This document shows, piece by piece, positions 12,675 through 22,229 of a DNA stretch of 64,000 nucleotides. Position 1 is the stretch's first letter. Each line of letters opens with the position of its first letter. The notes below the pieces were generated by a model. The model had not been told where the DNA came from. It worked only from the letters and a program-made list of their open reading frames with translations, and ran no database searches. This DNA is from Lojkania enalia (taxonomy: Eukaryota > Ascomycota > Dothideomycetes > Pleosporales), in contig ML986601.1 in assembly GCA_010094045.1 (NCBI GenBank), forward strand, positions 62,001 to 126,000, read 5' to 3'. Both the position numbers and the translations under genes were made by a program.

Positions 12675-14767
12675 ATGGCCATGGGCTACGAGGATGCTGC
12701 CGCAGTAGCACCAAGCAAGCCTCTTCCTCCGGTTCCAGGGCATACCGTCTTAGTCTCCAGACCACAAGAGCAGCCTGATTCCCGCCATTCAAGCCTAGAA
12801 AGTCGCACACACTCCCTTCGCAGGAAGCCAGTCCCCGGTTCCATTCCCTCTTTCAATATCGGCGAGCATGAGGATACGGTTGCGGATGGAAGGGATTCGC
12901 GGCAGTCGGGGTCGTCGTTCGCCATGAGCTCGGGAGGACATTCGCGCTCACCGTCCCGAGAGACCATGGATATGGGAGGCAGTAGGGATTCTAGGAACTC
13001 GATACCTGTTACGCGGGACATGCCCAATCTCCATCAACTGCACATCAGCAATTCCTCATACAATGCGCGATACTCGCACTCGGCAGAGATGGAACATATG
13101 AACCCACAAGATGATGAGGACCAGATCTTCAGCCCACGCGGGGAATATATATCCCCTCAGTTTCATCAGCAACAGCAACATACACCCACCCTTCCGTCAC
13201 TGCCGCCTCGTGAGGCCGTACATTCTCCCAGCTCTGAGTCGCAGCATTCGTCGAGGAGTGATAACAGCGGGCCACGCAACACCTTTAACTTTGGTTCCGA
13301 CGCTGCCCTTCAAGTACCCCGCACCAGCCTTCCACGGCCTAGCTCTGCGTACACATTAGGTTCCGAACTGGCGTCTCGGGGTCGCACACACTCCCCTAAC
13401 CTTTCTGTCGGAGGCTCCCCCATATCCAATGGTCAGAATGGCTACAGTCGACCACTATCGGCAAACCGTCGATCTCCGGAAAACAGGCCAAATTCGTACG
13501 TAGATTTGTTAAACCTGCCATACAACCAACAGGTTGCGCCTGCAGCGAATCTGGGTAATACTCTACTTCGTAGTGCGGTTGGAACGAATGCATCGCTCTT
13601 GGATACGAAGAAAACGCTCGACATGTACAGAGCGAATGTGAAGAAGACGCAAGACACCGCTGTTCAGTATGAGTTTGCGTTATTCATGGTACAAGTGGCT
13701 CGTGAAATCATGGCGTCAGACCCATCAATAGACCATCATGGATTGGCTCCAGTGGAGCTACTCCGGGAGGCACGACAGATACTCCAGCGGCTAGCCGATC
13801 GGAGCTACCCCTTCGCGCAGTATTATCTAGCGGACGGGTACGCCTCTGGCCTTTTCAACAAGGACAAGCCCGATCACGACCGAGCATTCCCTCTATTTGT
13901 CGCTGCCAGCAAACACGGCCACGCAGAGTCTGGCTACCGTGCTGCACTCTGCTACGAATTTGGCTGGGGCTGCCGCAAGGATTACGCCAAAGCAGTACAG
14001 TTTTACCGAGCCGCGGCCTCAAAGAACCACCCAGGTGCTGCGACACGATTAGGAAAGGCCTGCCTTACTGGAGATATGGGACTCCAGAATCGGTATCGAG
14101 AAGGTGTGAAATGGCTGAAGCGAGCCACCGAGTCGGCGGACTATCAGTATAACAACGCACCATATGAGCTAGGCCTGCTGCACGAGACGGGATACGGGGA
14201 CGACATCTTCAAAGACGAGATCTACGCAGTGCAACTCTTCACCCAGGCAGCTGAACTGGGCCATCCACAAGCGGCATTGAAGCTAGGGGAAGCTTACGAG
14301 CATGGTTATCTTCGTTGCCCAAAGGACGCCGCTTTATCCGTTCATTACTACAACTGCGCAGCACAAGCCGACATCCCGGAGGCCATGATGAACCTTTGTG
14401 CGTGGTACATGGTGGGGGCAGAGCCTGTCCTTGAGAAGGATGAAAACGAGGCGTACGAGTGGGCCAAGAAAGCTGCGGAGCATGGTAAGTCGCTCATCCA
14501 ATCGGTAACGCCCTTATACTGACTACTCCAGGCCTTCCGAAAGCGGAGTATGCTATTGGATACTTTACAGAAATGGGCATTGGATGCCGACGCGATCCTC
14601 TCGAAGCAAACGTCTGGTACGTTAGAGCAGCCGACCACGGTGACGAAAGGGCAAAGCAGCGCCTGGCCATCATTCAGGCAGCCGCATCTGGTGGTATGCC
14701 AGTGAACTCGGCCGATAAGAATAAACTCAAGAAGGGAGGAAAAGATGAGAATTGCTTGGTTATGTAA
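12675..14767 (+). CDS. Sel1-repeat chitin synthase activator (Skt5/Chs4-like), prenylated
   Basis: Two exons, join(12675..14484, 14532..14767), give about 681 residues from the first in-frame ATG. The 47-nt intron starts GTAAGT. Residues 1-300 are Ser/Pro-rich and disordered. Residues about 350-650 hold a run of Sel1 (TPR-like) repeats with units such as PFAQYYLADGYASGLF, AESGYRAALCYEFGWGC, PQAALKLGEAYEHGY and PKAEYAIGYFTEMGIGC. The tail is lysine-rich and ends NCLVM, a CaaX box whose Met favours farnesylation. Yeast Skt5/Chs4 has the same plan (Sel1 repeats plus CaaX) and recruits and activates Chs3. Here the gene sits head to head with a Chs3-type synthase, which supports the role. The open frame continues upstream of the ATG to a TAG at 12621-12623, so the true N-terminus is uncertain. 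Fungi have several Sel1 paralogues; which one this is needs a tree. Confidence 0.88.
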
Positions 14768-15833
14768 GCGATTGAATGAGCTGGACTGATTTGCATTTTT
14801 GGGACGACTATTGGCATAACTCGCGTGCATCATTTTCCTCTCCTTCTCCTCTCTATTTACCTTCTTTCTAAGTACGATCTAATGGTATTTGACCAGCTTG
14901 TCGCGTGTTTTTAACTGGGGAGAATAAAGCATTTTCGGGGATTGGATATGCATTTTTTGGTGGTGGCTCAAAAGCTTTGGGTATCGTTTCGCTTTCTGAA
15001 GCTTCGTGACCGTCCGGCATTAATTTTCGGAAGAGGGACTGGGAATACCAGAATTAGAGTGATTTTTGGAGAAGAACGACGCAATTGAGGAGAATATCTG
15101 TTTGAAGCGGATTTTCACGGCATTTGTTTGTTGAGGATATCCATGGATATTTGACTGCTGACTAGTAGAAACTACGAGTGGCCAATCACGAATAGGCATC
15201 TTACGTATAGTGATTCGTTTAGCGCGTTTGCTTTTGGTCACGCTCTGGGTCATCGAGGTCTGGTGAGTCCCAACCTTCACACTTGTTCGGGGTGCAGGAT
15301 GGAAGCTGATATTCCGATGGTATTCCGTGCTCGTGATCCGCTTATCAGCTCAACGCGGGCTCGACGGACGGAGAGCGGGGTTCATGTTTGATAATGCAGG
15401 TGAGATCCGTGGATGTGCTTGTCAAGATGCGTTTTCAGCGGCATCAAACTCCAATGTCTTCGATTGAACCGGCTATCGATCAGAATACCGAAGACATCCA
15501 GCATGCCTTATGCGGAGTGGTGTACATTTGAAGGGCGTGCGGTCCACGGCGAGCCCTGCGGTAAATCAATCTTGGCGCACGTAGCGTCGATGGTTCAGTG
15601 AAGCAATTGCCCTGGCCGTCGGTAGCCGAGCCTGATCGGGAAAGAACAAAGCGCCAATGGCCTGCAATCCTGCATCCTTCAACCCCCGCCTTCTTAAAGC
15701 ATAATAGCATAGGGCGTGTAGTCAGGCACCATAATGACGGTTAAGATAAGGATTTAAGACCCTGATCTTTTCTTATTCTTATTCATCAGCGTCAATATCT
15801 TTCTCCATTGTTTACTCATTTGGACTTAGTAGG
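14768..15833. other. Intergenic
   Basis: 1.07 kb between two same-strand genes. An 86-codon minus-strand frame (15020-15280) has no recognisable domain. The last 100 bases upstream of 15834 are pyrimidine-rich, as in fungal core promoters. I see no gene. Confidence 0.45.
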
Positions 15834-17537
15834 ATGGCACCTCCTTCAGCAATTGATGTCACGGGCGAGACGGATACTTCGGGGATTACCATTCCAGATC
15901 CCTTATCAGCACCCGTCAAAAGTAATGAAATCTTTGGAAGGAGGAGGAAGGCGGACAAGTCGCAGTGGGGAGTTGCTGCTCATGCAGACACTATAAACTT
16001 TAGACAACGCTCCTACGACCATAAACCGAAGGCCAAACAATGGGATCGTGAGCAACGCCCCTACCATTTACCAAATATACCAACGCTAACGCAACCTTTT
16101 GTAGACATTATCAGCAAGGAAGCACTGAGCCGCACAGGCAGTTCTATCAAGCAAGCTGCCAAGTATCTAGCACAGCCGGGACTCATCTCACTCGGCGGAG
16201 GCATCCCCTCCAGTGAATACTTCCCCTTCGAAGAACTAAGCTTCAAGGCTCCCGTCGTAGGTAAATTCTCCGAACAAGAAACCAAAGAAACTGGAGTCAC
16301 CATCACCGCTGGAAAGCATGATCTGGCCAAGGACAAATCTATCTTCGACATTGCCACCGCCTTCAACTATGGCCAGGGCTCCGGCGCCACCCAACTCCTC
16401 CGTTGGATAACAGAGCATGTTGAACTGATCCACAACCCGCCGTACCAGGACTGGAGATGTACAATGTCCGTTGGCAGTTCCTCCGGCATGGACATGGCCT
16501 TCCGCATGCTTACCCGCCCCGGCGACGTTGTTCTCTCCGACGAATATATGTTCGCCGCGACCATCCAAACTGCAGCGCCAATGGGCATCCGCTTCGCCGG
16601 TGTCCCTATGGACAATGAAGGCCTGCTTCCCTCCGCCATGGACCATATCCTCACAACTTGGGACGTCAACGCCCGCGGCGCACGAAAACCGCACCTCCTC
16701 TACACCGTGCCCACCGGCCAGAACCCTACTGGGGCAACCCAGAGCCTAGCTCGACGCAAGGAGCTCTACAGCGTATGCCAAAAGCACGACATCTTCATAC
16801 TCGAAGACGAGCCCTACTACTTCTTACAAATGCCGCCGTACACTGGTGCGGATACCGCGGTCCCACCACCCCCGGCCTCGCATACCGAGTTCCTACAATC
16901 GCTAGTGCCCAGTCTCTTATCGCTAGACATGGACGGCAGGGTGATGCGTCTGGACTCATTCTCCAAAGTACTCGCGCCGGGCGCGCGCATAGGCTTCGTG
17001 ACCGCGTCACAGCAGCTCATCGATATCTACCACAAGCATGCGGACGTATCAACGCAGAACCCATCGGGGCTCTCACAGCTGATCTTCTTCAAGCTGCTAG
17101 ACGAGCATTGGGGGCATGGCGGGTATCTAGACTGGCTCATCTACCTCCGCGGCCAGTACACGCTGCGGCGAAATGTCATTCTGAAGGCCTGTGATCGCTA
17201 TTTGCCAAGGGATGTCGTCTCGTGGAAACCGCCTATGGCAGGCATGTTCCAGTGGTTGCAGATTGATTTCAGGAAACATCCGGATTATCCAGAGAAGGGG
17301 GTTGAGGAGATTGAAGAGCGGGTCTTTGAGAGGGCAATTCAGTGTGGGGCGCTGGTGATGCGGGGGTCTTGGTTCTATGCATGTGCAGAGGAGGAACACG
17401 GGACGCTATTTTTCAGGGCGACGTTTGCGGCGGCGCCGTTTGAGAGGATTGAGGAGGGTATTCGGAGATTTGGTAAGGCGGTTAGGGAAGAGTTTGGGTT
17501 GGGGAGAAGGGAGGAGAATGGCTATCTAAAGTATTAG
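15834..17537 (+). CDS. Aromatic amino acid aminotransferase (Aro8 type)
   Basis: Single uninterrupted exon of 567 residues, full length for the fungal Aro8 group. It is a PLP-dependent fold-type I aminotransferase that interconverts phenylalanine, tyrosine and tryptophan with their 2-oxo acids; some relatives act on 2-aminoadipate in lysine synthesis. Visible landmarks are LISLGGGIPSSEYFPF near 118-132, YGQGSGATQLLRWI (179-192), TGQNPTG (294-300), EDEPYY (324-329) and the PLP lysine in SFSKVLAPGARIG (Lys378). No targeting peptide or membrane segment is evident, so it is probably cytosolic. Substrate preference (aromatic or 2-aminoadipate) cannot be decided by eye. The gene converges with OST2 across 360 bases. 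Confidence 0.93.
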   Translation: MAPPSAIDVTGETDTSGITIPDPLSAPVKSNEIFGRRRKADKSQWGVAAHADTINFRQRSYDHKPKAKQWDREQRPYHLPNIPTLTQPFVDIISKEALSRTGSSIKQAAKYLAQPGLISLGGGIPSSEYFPFEELSFKAPVVGKFSEQETKETGVTITAGKHDLAKDKSIFDIATAFNYGQGSGATQLLRWITEHVELIHNPPYQDWRCTMSVGSSSGMDMAFRMLTRPGDVVLSDEYMFAATIQTAAPMGIRFAGVPMDNEGLLPSAMDHILTTWDVNARGARKPHLLYTVPTGQNPTGATQSLARRKELYSVCQKHDIFILEDEPYYFLQMPPYTGADTAVPPPPASHTEFLQSLVPSLLSLDMDGRVMRLDSFSKVLAPGARIGFVTASQQLIDIYHKHADVSTQNPSGLSQLIFFKLLDEHWGHGGYLDWLIYLRGQYTLRRNVILKACDRYLPRDVVSWKPPMAGMFQWLQIDFRKHPDYPEKGVEEIEERVFERAIQCGALVMRGSWFYACAEEEHGTLFFRATFAAAPFERIEEGIRRFGKAVREEFGLGRREENGYLKY

Positions 17538-17897
17538 GTGATGCTGTAAGAATCTATGGGAGGAATAGTATTGGTAGGGATCTAAGGATCATGACGGAGT
17601 TTGAAGAGCCCAGGCATTCTCGGTCCGGATATCTCGCTTCTAATGGGGCTTGGGGTGGATGGCTATTTTAGATATGGTCCGATAGTTGTGCTGTATCGGC
17701 AACAACGTGCATATTCAACAAACAGCTATTGCCAGATCTATAGTATCTGTATTTGAAATCCTACCCTAATGTATAAGAAGCCCTTTTCTTTTCGTAAACC
17801 CTACCCAATGCGCCATGCTAAACAGCTACCACACGAGCCATCCCCAGCACTCAGCCCCCCCAGTAGCCCTCGCCTACTCCAAATAGCAAGTGCTCGC
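17538..17897. other. Intergenic between convergent genes
   Basis: 360 bases shared by the 3' ends of the aminotransferase (+) and OST2 (-). Only 3'-untranslated-type sequence is seen. Confidence 0.5.
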
Positions 17898-18433
17898 TCA
17901 GTTAATAAAGTTTACGCAAAAGAAGTGCAAAAGTAGCGAACCAAAGACATAGTCCGCAAACGCGCGCTCCGGGGACGTGGACTCGAATTCCTTCTTATTA
18001 TCCGGGTTCGTCTGGATGCGGAGAGAGGCCGTGAGCACGAATTGGCCGACGGTCGCGCTGAAGCCCGATAGAAAAGCATTAAACGGCTGCATTAACAATC
18101 AATTGTTAACACAAAACAACAAAAGCCCTGACACCCCCAACCCACACTTCTGAGTCCGATAGGAGGGAATTTGGAGGGGGGTGTGATTTGTGGGGGACGT
18201 ACAAAGTTGCCGACAAGTAGACAGTAGAAGAATTGCAGCGCGGCGACCACGACGAGAAATCCCATGAAGCTGTCCAGCAGCTTGACGCGCTGGGGTGTGA
18301 TTTTTTGGTAGTTGTTCCACACGCCCAGAACGATGTCCTGGGCGTCCATTGAGCCGCCCGTTTTCGAACTGGTCGCGGGTTTCGAGGGCGTGGAGCTAGC
18401 TGGCGCCGCGGCGGGGCGAGATTTTGGCGGCAT
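17898..18433 (-). CDS. OST2: Oligosaccharyltransferase subunit OST2/DAD1
   Basis: Two exons, complement(17898..18086, 18203..18433), give about 139 residues. The 116-nt intron starts GTACGT and ends ATGCAG, and the join reads CLLVGNF-PFNAFLSGF, the conserved DAD1 core. After a 28-residue Ser/Pro/Lys-rich N-terminal extension come WNNYQKITPQRVKLLDSFMG and three hydrophobic segments, ending LRIQTNPDNKKEF and a short C-terminal helix. Ost2/DAD1 is a small essential membrane subunit of the ER complex that transfers the lipid-linked glycan to Asn residues of nascent proteins. It is divergent from a TMEM14-like gene across 409 bases. Confidence 0.95.
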
Positions 18434-18842
18434 GGTGACGGACGGGGGGTTTGAGCTCTCACGAACAATTTTGGGAGGAAGAGACGGTGGGATAGGTTGT
18501 GGGATTGAGGCAGGCGGTTGGAGCTGGTGGCGAGCTTTGAGGCCAGAAAGTCAGTTTCGGTGGTCCGCGCGGGTGCCAAGGGCGGAGAGGGTTCCTAGCA
18601 GGGGTGCGAGTAGCTCGGTGGTTCGGCGTTAGGAGGTGCGATGGGATGGGATCTAGAGCTCCCCGCTTTCATAAGGAACAGAACCAACAAAGCTATTGAC
18701 ATCTTGTTTGGCGTATATCAGCCCCTCCTTACCCATACCCGTTCCCCTCCAGCTAGAACATATAGGTTGAACATTCAGAGACTCGAAGCGCCGTTTCAAT
18801 TGAAGTCGTCCACCCTACATTGACGTCGGTGGAATATACACA
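18434..18842. promoter_or_regulatory. Bidirectional promoter region OST2 / TMEM14-like
   Basis: 409 bases separate the two divergent ATGs, so both promoters must lie here. The OST2-proximal half is GC-rich. No classical TATA box stands out. Confidence 0.5.
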
Positions 18843-19370
18843 ATGGTAAGCTTCGGGCTCTATGGCACTTTGAGCCTTGCGCACGTCTTGAGGTGCACGT
18901 AAGTGTCAGAACTGGTTCTAATTACATTAAGGCCTACCTCGATACCATTGCCCTTATCCTCGGCGCCCTTACCGCTGGCGGCGGTACAATGGGGTACATC
19001 CGAACCGGCTCCGTTCCCTCGATCGCAGCCGGCCTAACAGTCGGATCGCTTGTACGTCCCTATTTCGCCCTCTACCATTACACCATTATACTTCCCCGAT
19101 TTTTTCTTCAGATAACTACCTTCTACTCGACTCCCATTTATTTCATCTGAGGCAGCACTGACGAGAGAACAGTACACCCTTGGTGGACTCCGAATCCGCA
19201 ACCGCGCTACCTACGGCGTCGAACTCGCACTCCTCGCTTCTATCGTCCTCGCTGGGTCCTCTATTCCTCGTGCCATCAAGTCTGGGAAGCCGCTTCCTAC
19301 GGGCTTGAGTATTTTGGCGACGTATGGGTTGTATGCCTTTGGCACTGCGTGGAACAAGAGGACCGTTTGA
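18843..19370 (+). CDS. TMEM14 family small membrane protein
   Basis: Three exons, join(18843..18845, 18932..19051, 19173..19370), give about 106 residues. The first coding exon is the ATG alone, followed directly by a GTAAGC donor. The introns are 86 and 121 nt. The product has four hydrophobic segments with the family's Gly-rich repeats (ALTAGGGTMGYIRTGSVPSI, SLYTLGGLRIRN, LLASIVLAGSSIPRAIKSGK, LSILATYGLYAFGTAWN). TMEM14 proteins are small alpha-helical proteins of mitochondrial or plastid membranes (human TMEM14C, plant FAX), linked to porphyrin or fatty-acid movement. The fungal role is not established. The ATG-only exon is inferred because no other ATG joins in frame. Confidence 0.85.
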
Positions 19371-20653
19371 ATGATTCCATACTATTGGGAATTGGTTCAT
19401 GAGGGTTATTTGCAGATTAGCATGTGTACGCTAGGAGTAATGAAAATTTTTGTATCTTTGGAGTTGCGGTATATAGTGAGGATATGGAGTGGGGCGTGAG
19501 TGTGAATACCAGTGCCGGTATACAAACCGTCTCAGGCAGGGGATAGGGGGGATATATACACGCCTTCTCATGCACCCTTTTTCCTCTCTTCCTTACAATT
19601 ATGACAAGTTTTCTATTCTACTAAAAATAATCAGGGAATGGCTTCATGGATCTTTCGTGAACTAAAATAATTCTCGTGGAGATACTATGTGCATCTACAG
19701 AACTAGCCGAGCTCTTTACGATACTATGAAGATGACGACGAACTAATATTATCGACTAGGATCCCTGACAAAAAAAGTGGCTTAAATTAGATAATGTGAG
19801 CTTTGCAAAAAAAATCTCAGACCGTTCCAAGGAAGCCTATTATTTCTCCTCTACACATTAGCTCGCCTTCCTCAGCATTAAAAGATGAAGGCGGCATGAC
19901 ACATGGACTTCAACTAAAATTCAATTAACATATAAGCGCTAAGATGAGCATTCAAGAAATTTGTCAGTCTCCACACAATGGCAGAAGCCCACTAACACCG
20001 TTAAATCACGGACTGCGGATGCCCAACTAAAAAGGAAAGGGTTTACATCTCATGTGGACTTTCTAGACAACTTCGGGACCAACTCAAGAGCACGCTACAA
20101 AAGCATCGTTGCATTCCCTCTTTTCTCCACTGCCTTACGGATTGACTCGGCTTTTACCACTCTAAAAAAAGCATCACTTACTCATGAAATTGTGTGAGCT
20201 AAAACCTATCACAGCGGTATTCCATGGGACTCAGCATCCCCCTAGAAGCTCCCTCAAAGGTCGGTTCTCACTGGAATATGGGCCGAAGACCTTGGACTAT
20301 AAAGGGTAGAGACTAGGAATTATGTGGACTTTAGACTATCTACAGCTCTGAAAAGTTACTTGACACCGGGAAATGTCTAGAGCCCAAGCGATTGAATAAA
20401 GAACATGCTACAAAAAACGCCGTGGAGGTATAATGCTGTAAGCATCCAACATCCTCAAGAACATGGGGATTGTGATAACTAATCCAGCTATCGGCCTCAC
20501 AGCTGGGTCTATGAGCACTATTTATATCAACCTTACTGCTTTTTGCCTGCCTCTTGTGTAAAACGAAGTAGAAACTATTTTTCCCAAGTGGAGAAAGAAA
20601 AACAAAAGGCACCAACGCAACCTAACGCATCTGCTCTCCCACAGCTCACAAGG

Positions 20654-20764
20654 TTACTTATGAATGATTAAGCCTCGAACATCGCCGTCTAAAGCATTAG
20701 ACCACCCCTCTAGCCCATTGGCCAGTAACGCATCAACCCACTGAGATGCGGAAGCATGCGCCTT
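20654..20764 (-). pseudogene. Decayed coding fragment, family unknown
   Basis: Open for 36 codons on the minus strand with a protein-like composition (core VDALLANGLEGWSNALDGDV), preceded by a TGA after a few more plausible codons and followed by TAA. It has no start codon. It looks at first like a tRNA because of TGGCC and GTTCGAGGC, but the arms do not pair. Statistically such a run can arise by chance. Confidence 0.25.
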
Positions 20765-21186
20765 GCATTTTCATCCAATCGTACTTGAGTGAGCGCCCAG
20801 TTCCAACAGGACCATTCGTATCCAGGTCCCCTGCATCCCCTTAATCTAGCGGTTCGCTACGGAAATTTAGCAAGAGTGGTTCCGTGGTATCGCCCTTAGC
20901 CACCTCTGGTGGTTAGTGAAAGAATTAAATATTCTTAAAGCATTTACAGCATTTTTCTGTAAGCTGTAGCGTTCAGGATATATAAAAAAAAAATTATTTT
21001 CGCTATTTTCGGGAAGGGGGACGGGTCCACGAGGCACAAAGTGCTCTGTCGACTACAAAAAAAGGCAATATTAGTTATGGGATTTCTCTCCTTTCTGGTC
21101 CACTTCCGGGCATATAAAGCACTCCCTAGCCCCTAAATAGTCTAGACCACGGATTGGGAAAATAGCTCCTATCGGAGAATAGGCCA

Positions 21187-21414
21187 TCAGTAGTCGTCGT
21201 GTCGAGAATCGTTATCATCCTGAATATCCTCTTCTAGGGTCACAATAAAATCAAGCAGACTTCTCGAAATAGATTCTAAAATAGAAGCATAGGTCTAGAC
21301 ATGGGGCCAGAAAGTTGGAGTAAAGTAATCTTCGAAGTGCTCCATGCAGCTTTGTCGGAAGTTGCGAGCTACGTCAAAAACACAACGCCACTTGGTTCCA
21401 TAGGCCTCACCATG
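21187..21414 (-). pseudogene. Decayed gene fragment, family unknown
   Basis: A 76-codon minus-strand frame with one internal TAG reads like real protein: YGTKWRCVFDVARNFRQSC, then EHFEDYFTPTFWPHV, TAG, and TYASILESISRSLLDFIVTL with an acidic end. Upstream (about 21415-21560) the plausible reading moves to another frame (WLPDNLEEYQAFLSTFP) and contains TAA and TAG. Stops at CAG/CGA-like positions plus frame changes suggest an old gene inactivated by C-to-T mutation. I do not recognise the family. Confidence 0.35.
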
Positions 21415-21707
21415 TTATTTTCCTACGGGAAGGTCGAAAGAAAGGCTTGATATTCCTCTAGATTGTCCGGTAGCCATTACACTAGTTCTGAGTCGGCCGA
21501 GTCCAATCTATAAGCAATTAAAGGGGTTTTGGGCCGCCCTGCGAGTTTTGGGAGGAGTATCAAGTCACCATGGAGACGTCAAGTTTTCGGACGACGATTG
21601 AATTATTTTGCTAACTGCGCTTGGGGCTATCTCACATTTGGCCGGCGAGTTCGAAATTACGCTCCTATACGATAACCCCCGAAACCAATCAAGCCCTCTA
21701 GCATATT

Positions 21708-22127
21708 CTAGATTTCAAGCTTATCCAACATGATCAGCCTGAAATCGCCCAAAGCCGCCAACCGATGCGGCTGCGCTTTCTCCAGATACTCCTGCGACTC
21801 TACCATCTTCCGAAAACCCTCCAAAGACTCATATTTAATAAGCATAGCATCATCCCATATTTCACCCTTCGGAGCGACAACTTCGGTAACAACTGTACTC
21901 ATAAAGTAGCGTTCGGCGTTTGGCGGAAGGAGTGGGCCAAGCGCTGTTTCATAGCGACTGGCAGCCTCGCGACCGGAACATGGATCGCCAGCAAGAGCGG
22001 AGTGTTCGGGTGCATAGGAAGCTTTCTCGTTGTACTTCCAGAGATTGAGCATGTAGATTGGCTTTGCCGGATCGTAAGTCTTGGAAACCGCGGTGAGATT
22101 CTCGTAGGAGATTGGGAGGCAAGGCAT
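21708..22127 (-). CDS. Small DUF1330-like alpha-beta barrel protein
   Basis: 139 residues from the ATG at 22125-22127 (MPCLPISYENLT). The reading frame stays open further upstream but without an ATG. Features are IYMLNLWKYNEKA near the start, a loop with GREAASRYETALGPLL, a central strand AERYFMSTVVTEVVAP, then WDDAMLIKYESLEGFRKMV and a final LGDFRLIMLDKL. This is the plan of the dimeric alpha/beta-barrel (ferredoxin-like) small proteins of the DUF1330 type, which are often annotated as hypothetical. A TATAAAAG box on the minus strand (plus-strand 22222-22229) lies about 95 bases upstream of the ATG. No catalytic role can be stated. Confidence 0.7.
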   Translation of the reverse strand: MPCLPISYENLTAVSKTYDPAKPIYMLNLWKYNEKASYAPEHSALAGDPCSGREAASRYETALGPLLPPNAERYFMSTVVTEVVAPKGEIWDDAMLIKYESLEGFRKMVESQEYLEKAQPHRLAALGDFRLIMLDKLEI

Positions 22128-22221
22128 GGTGGTCGGAGTAAAATATTGTTGAAGATGGAAGTGAGTGTTTCTTGATGATTTCAATGTCTTTGCTGCACCA
22201 TCAAGTACGAGAAACCCGCGT

Positions 22222-22229
22222 CTTTTATA
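22222..22229 (-). promoter_or_regulatory. TATA box of the DUF1330-like gene
   Basis: TATAAAAG on the minus strand, about 95 bases upstream of the proposed ATG. This is the expected range for a fungal TATA promoter. Confidence 0.5.

Larger units (their letters stand above)
19371..21707. other. Gene-poor AT-rich region with decayed coding fragments
   Basis: No intact gene. Plus-strand frames near 19961-20197 and minus-strand frames near 20340-20615 carry no recognisable motif. Two better protein-like fragments on the minus strand are listed separately (20654-20764 and 21187-21414). GTGGACT-type words like those of the array at 1-1250 recur at about 20055 and 20320, but this may be chance. Confidence 0.4.

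Noticed and set aside
16658..17194. 178-codon frame inside the aminotransferase gene
   Set aside because: Out-of-frame shadow of the conserved Aro8 coding sequence.
20645..20730. tRNA-like sequence on the minus strand (TGGCC A-box look-alike, GTTCGAGGC, a 6-bp GTTACT/AGTAAC pairing)
   Set aside because: The T-arm and anticodon arm do not pair and spacing to the acceptor is wrong. The same bases read better as a decayed protein fragment.
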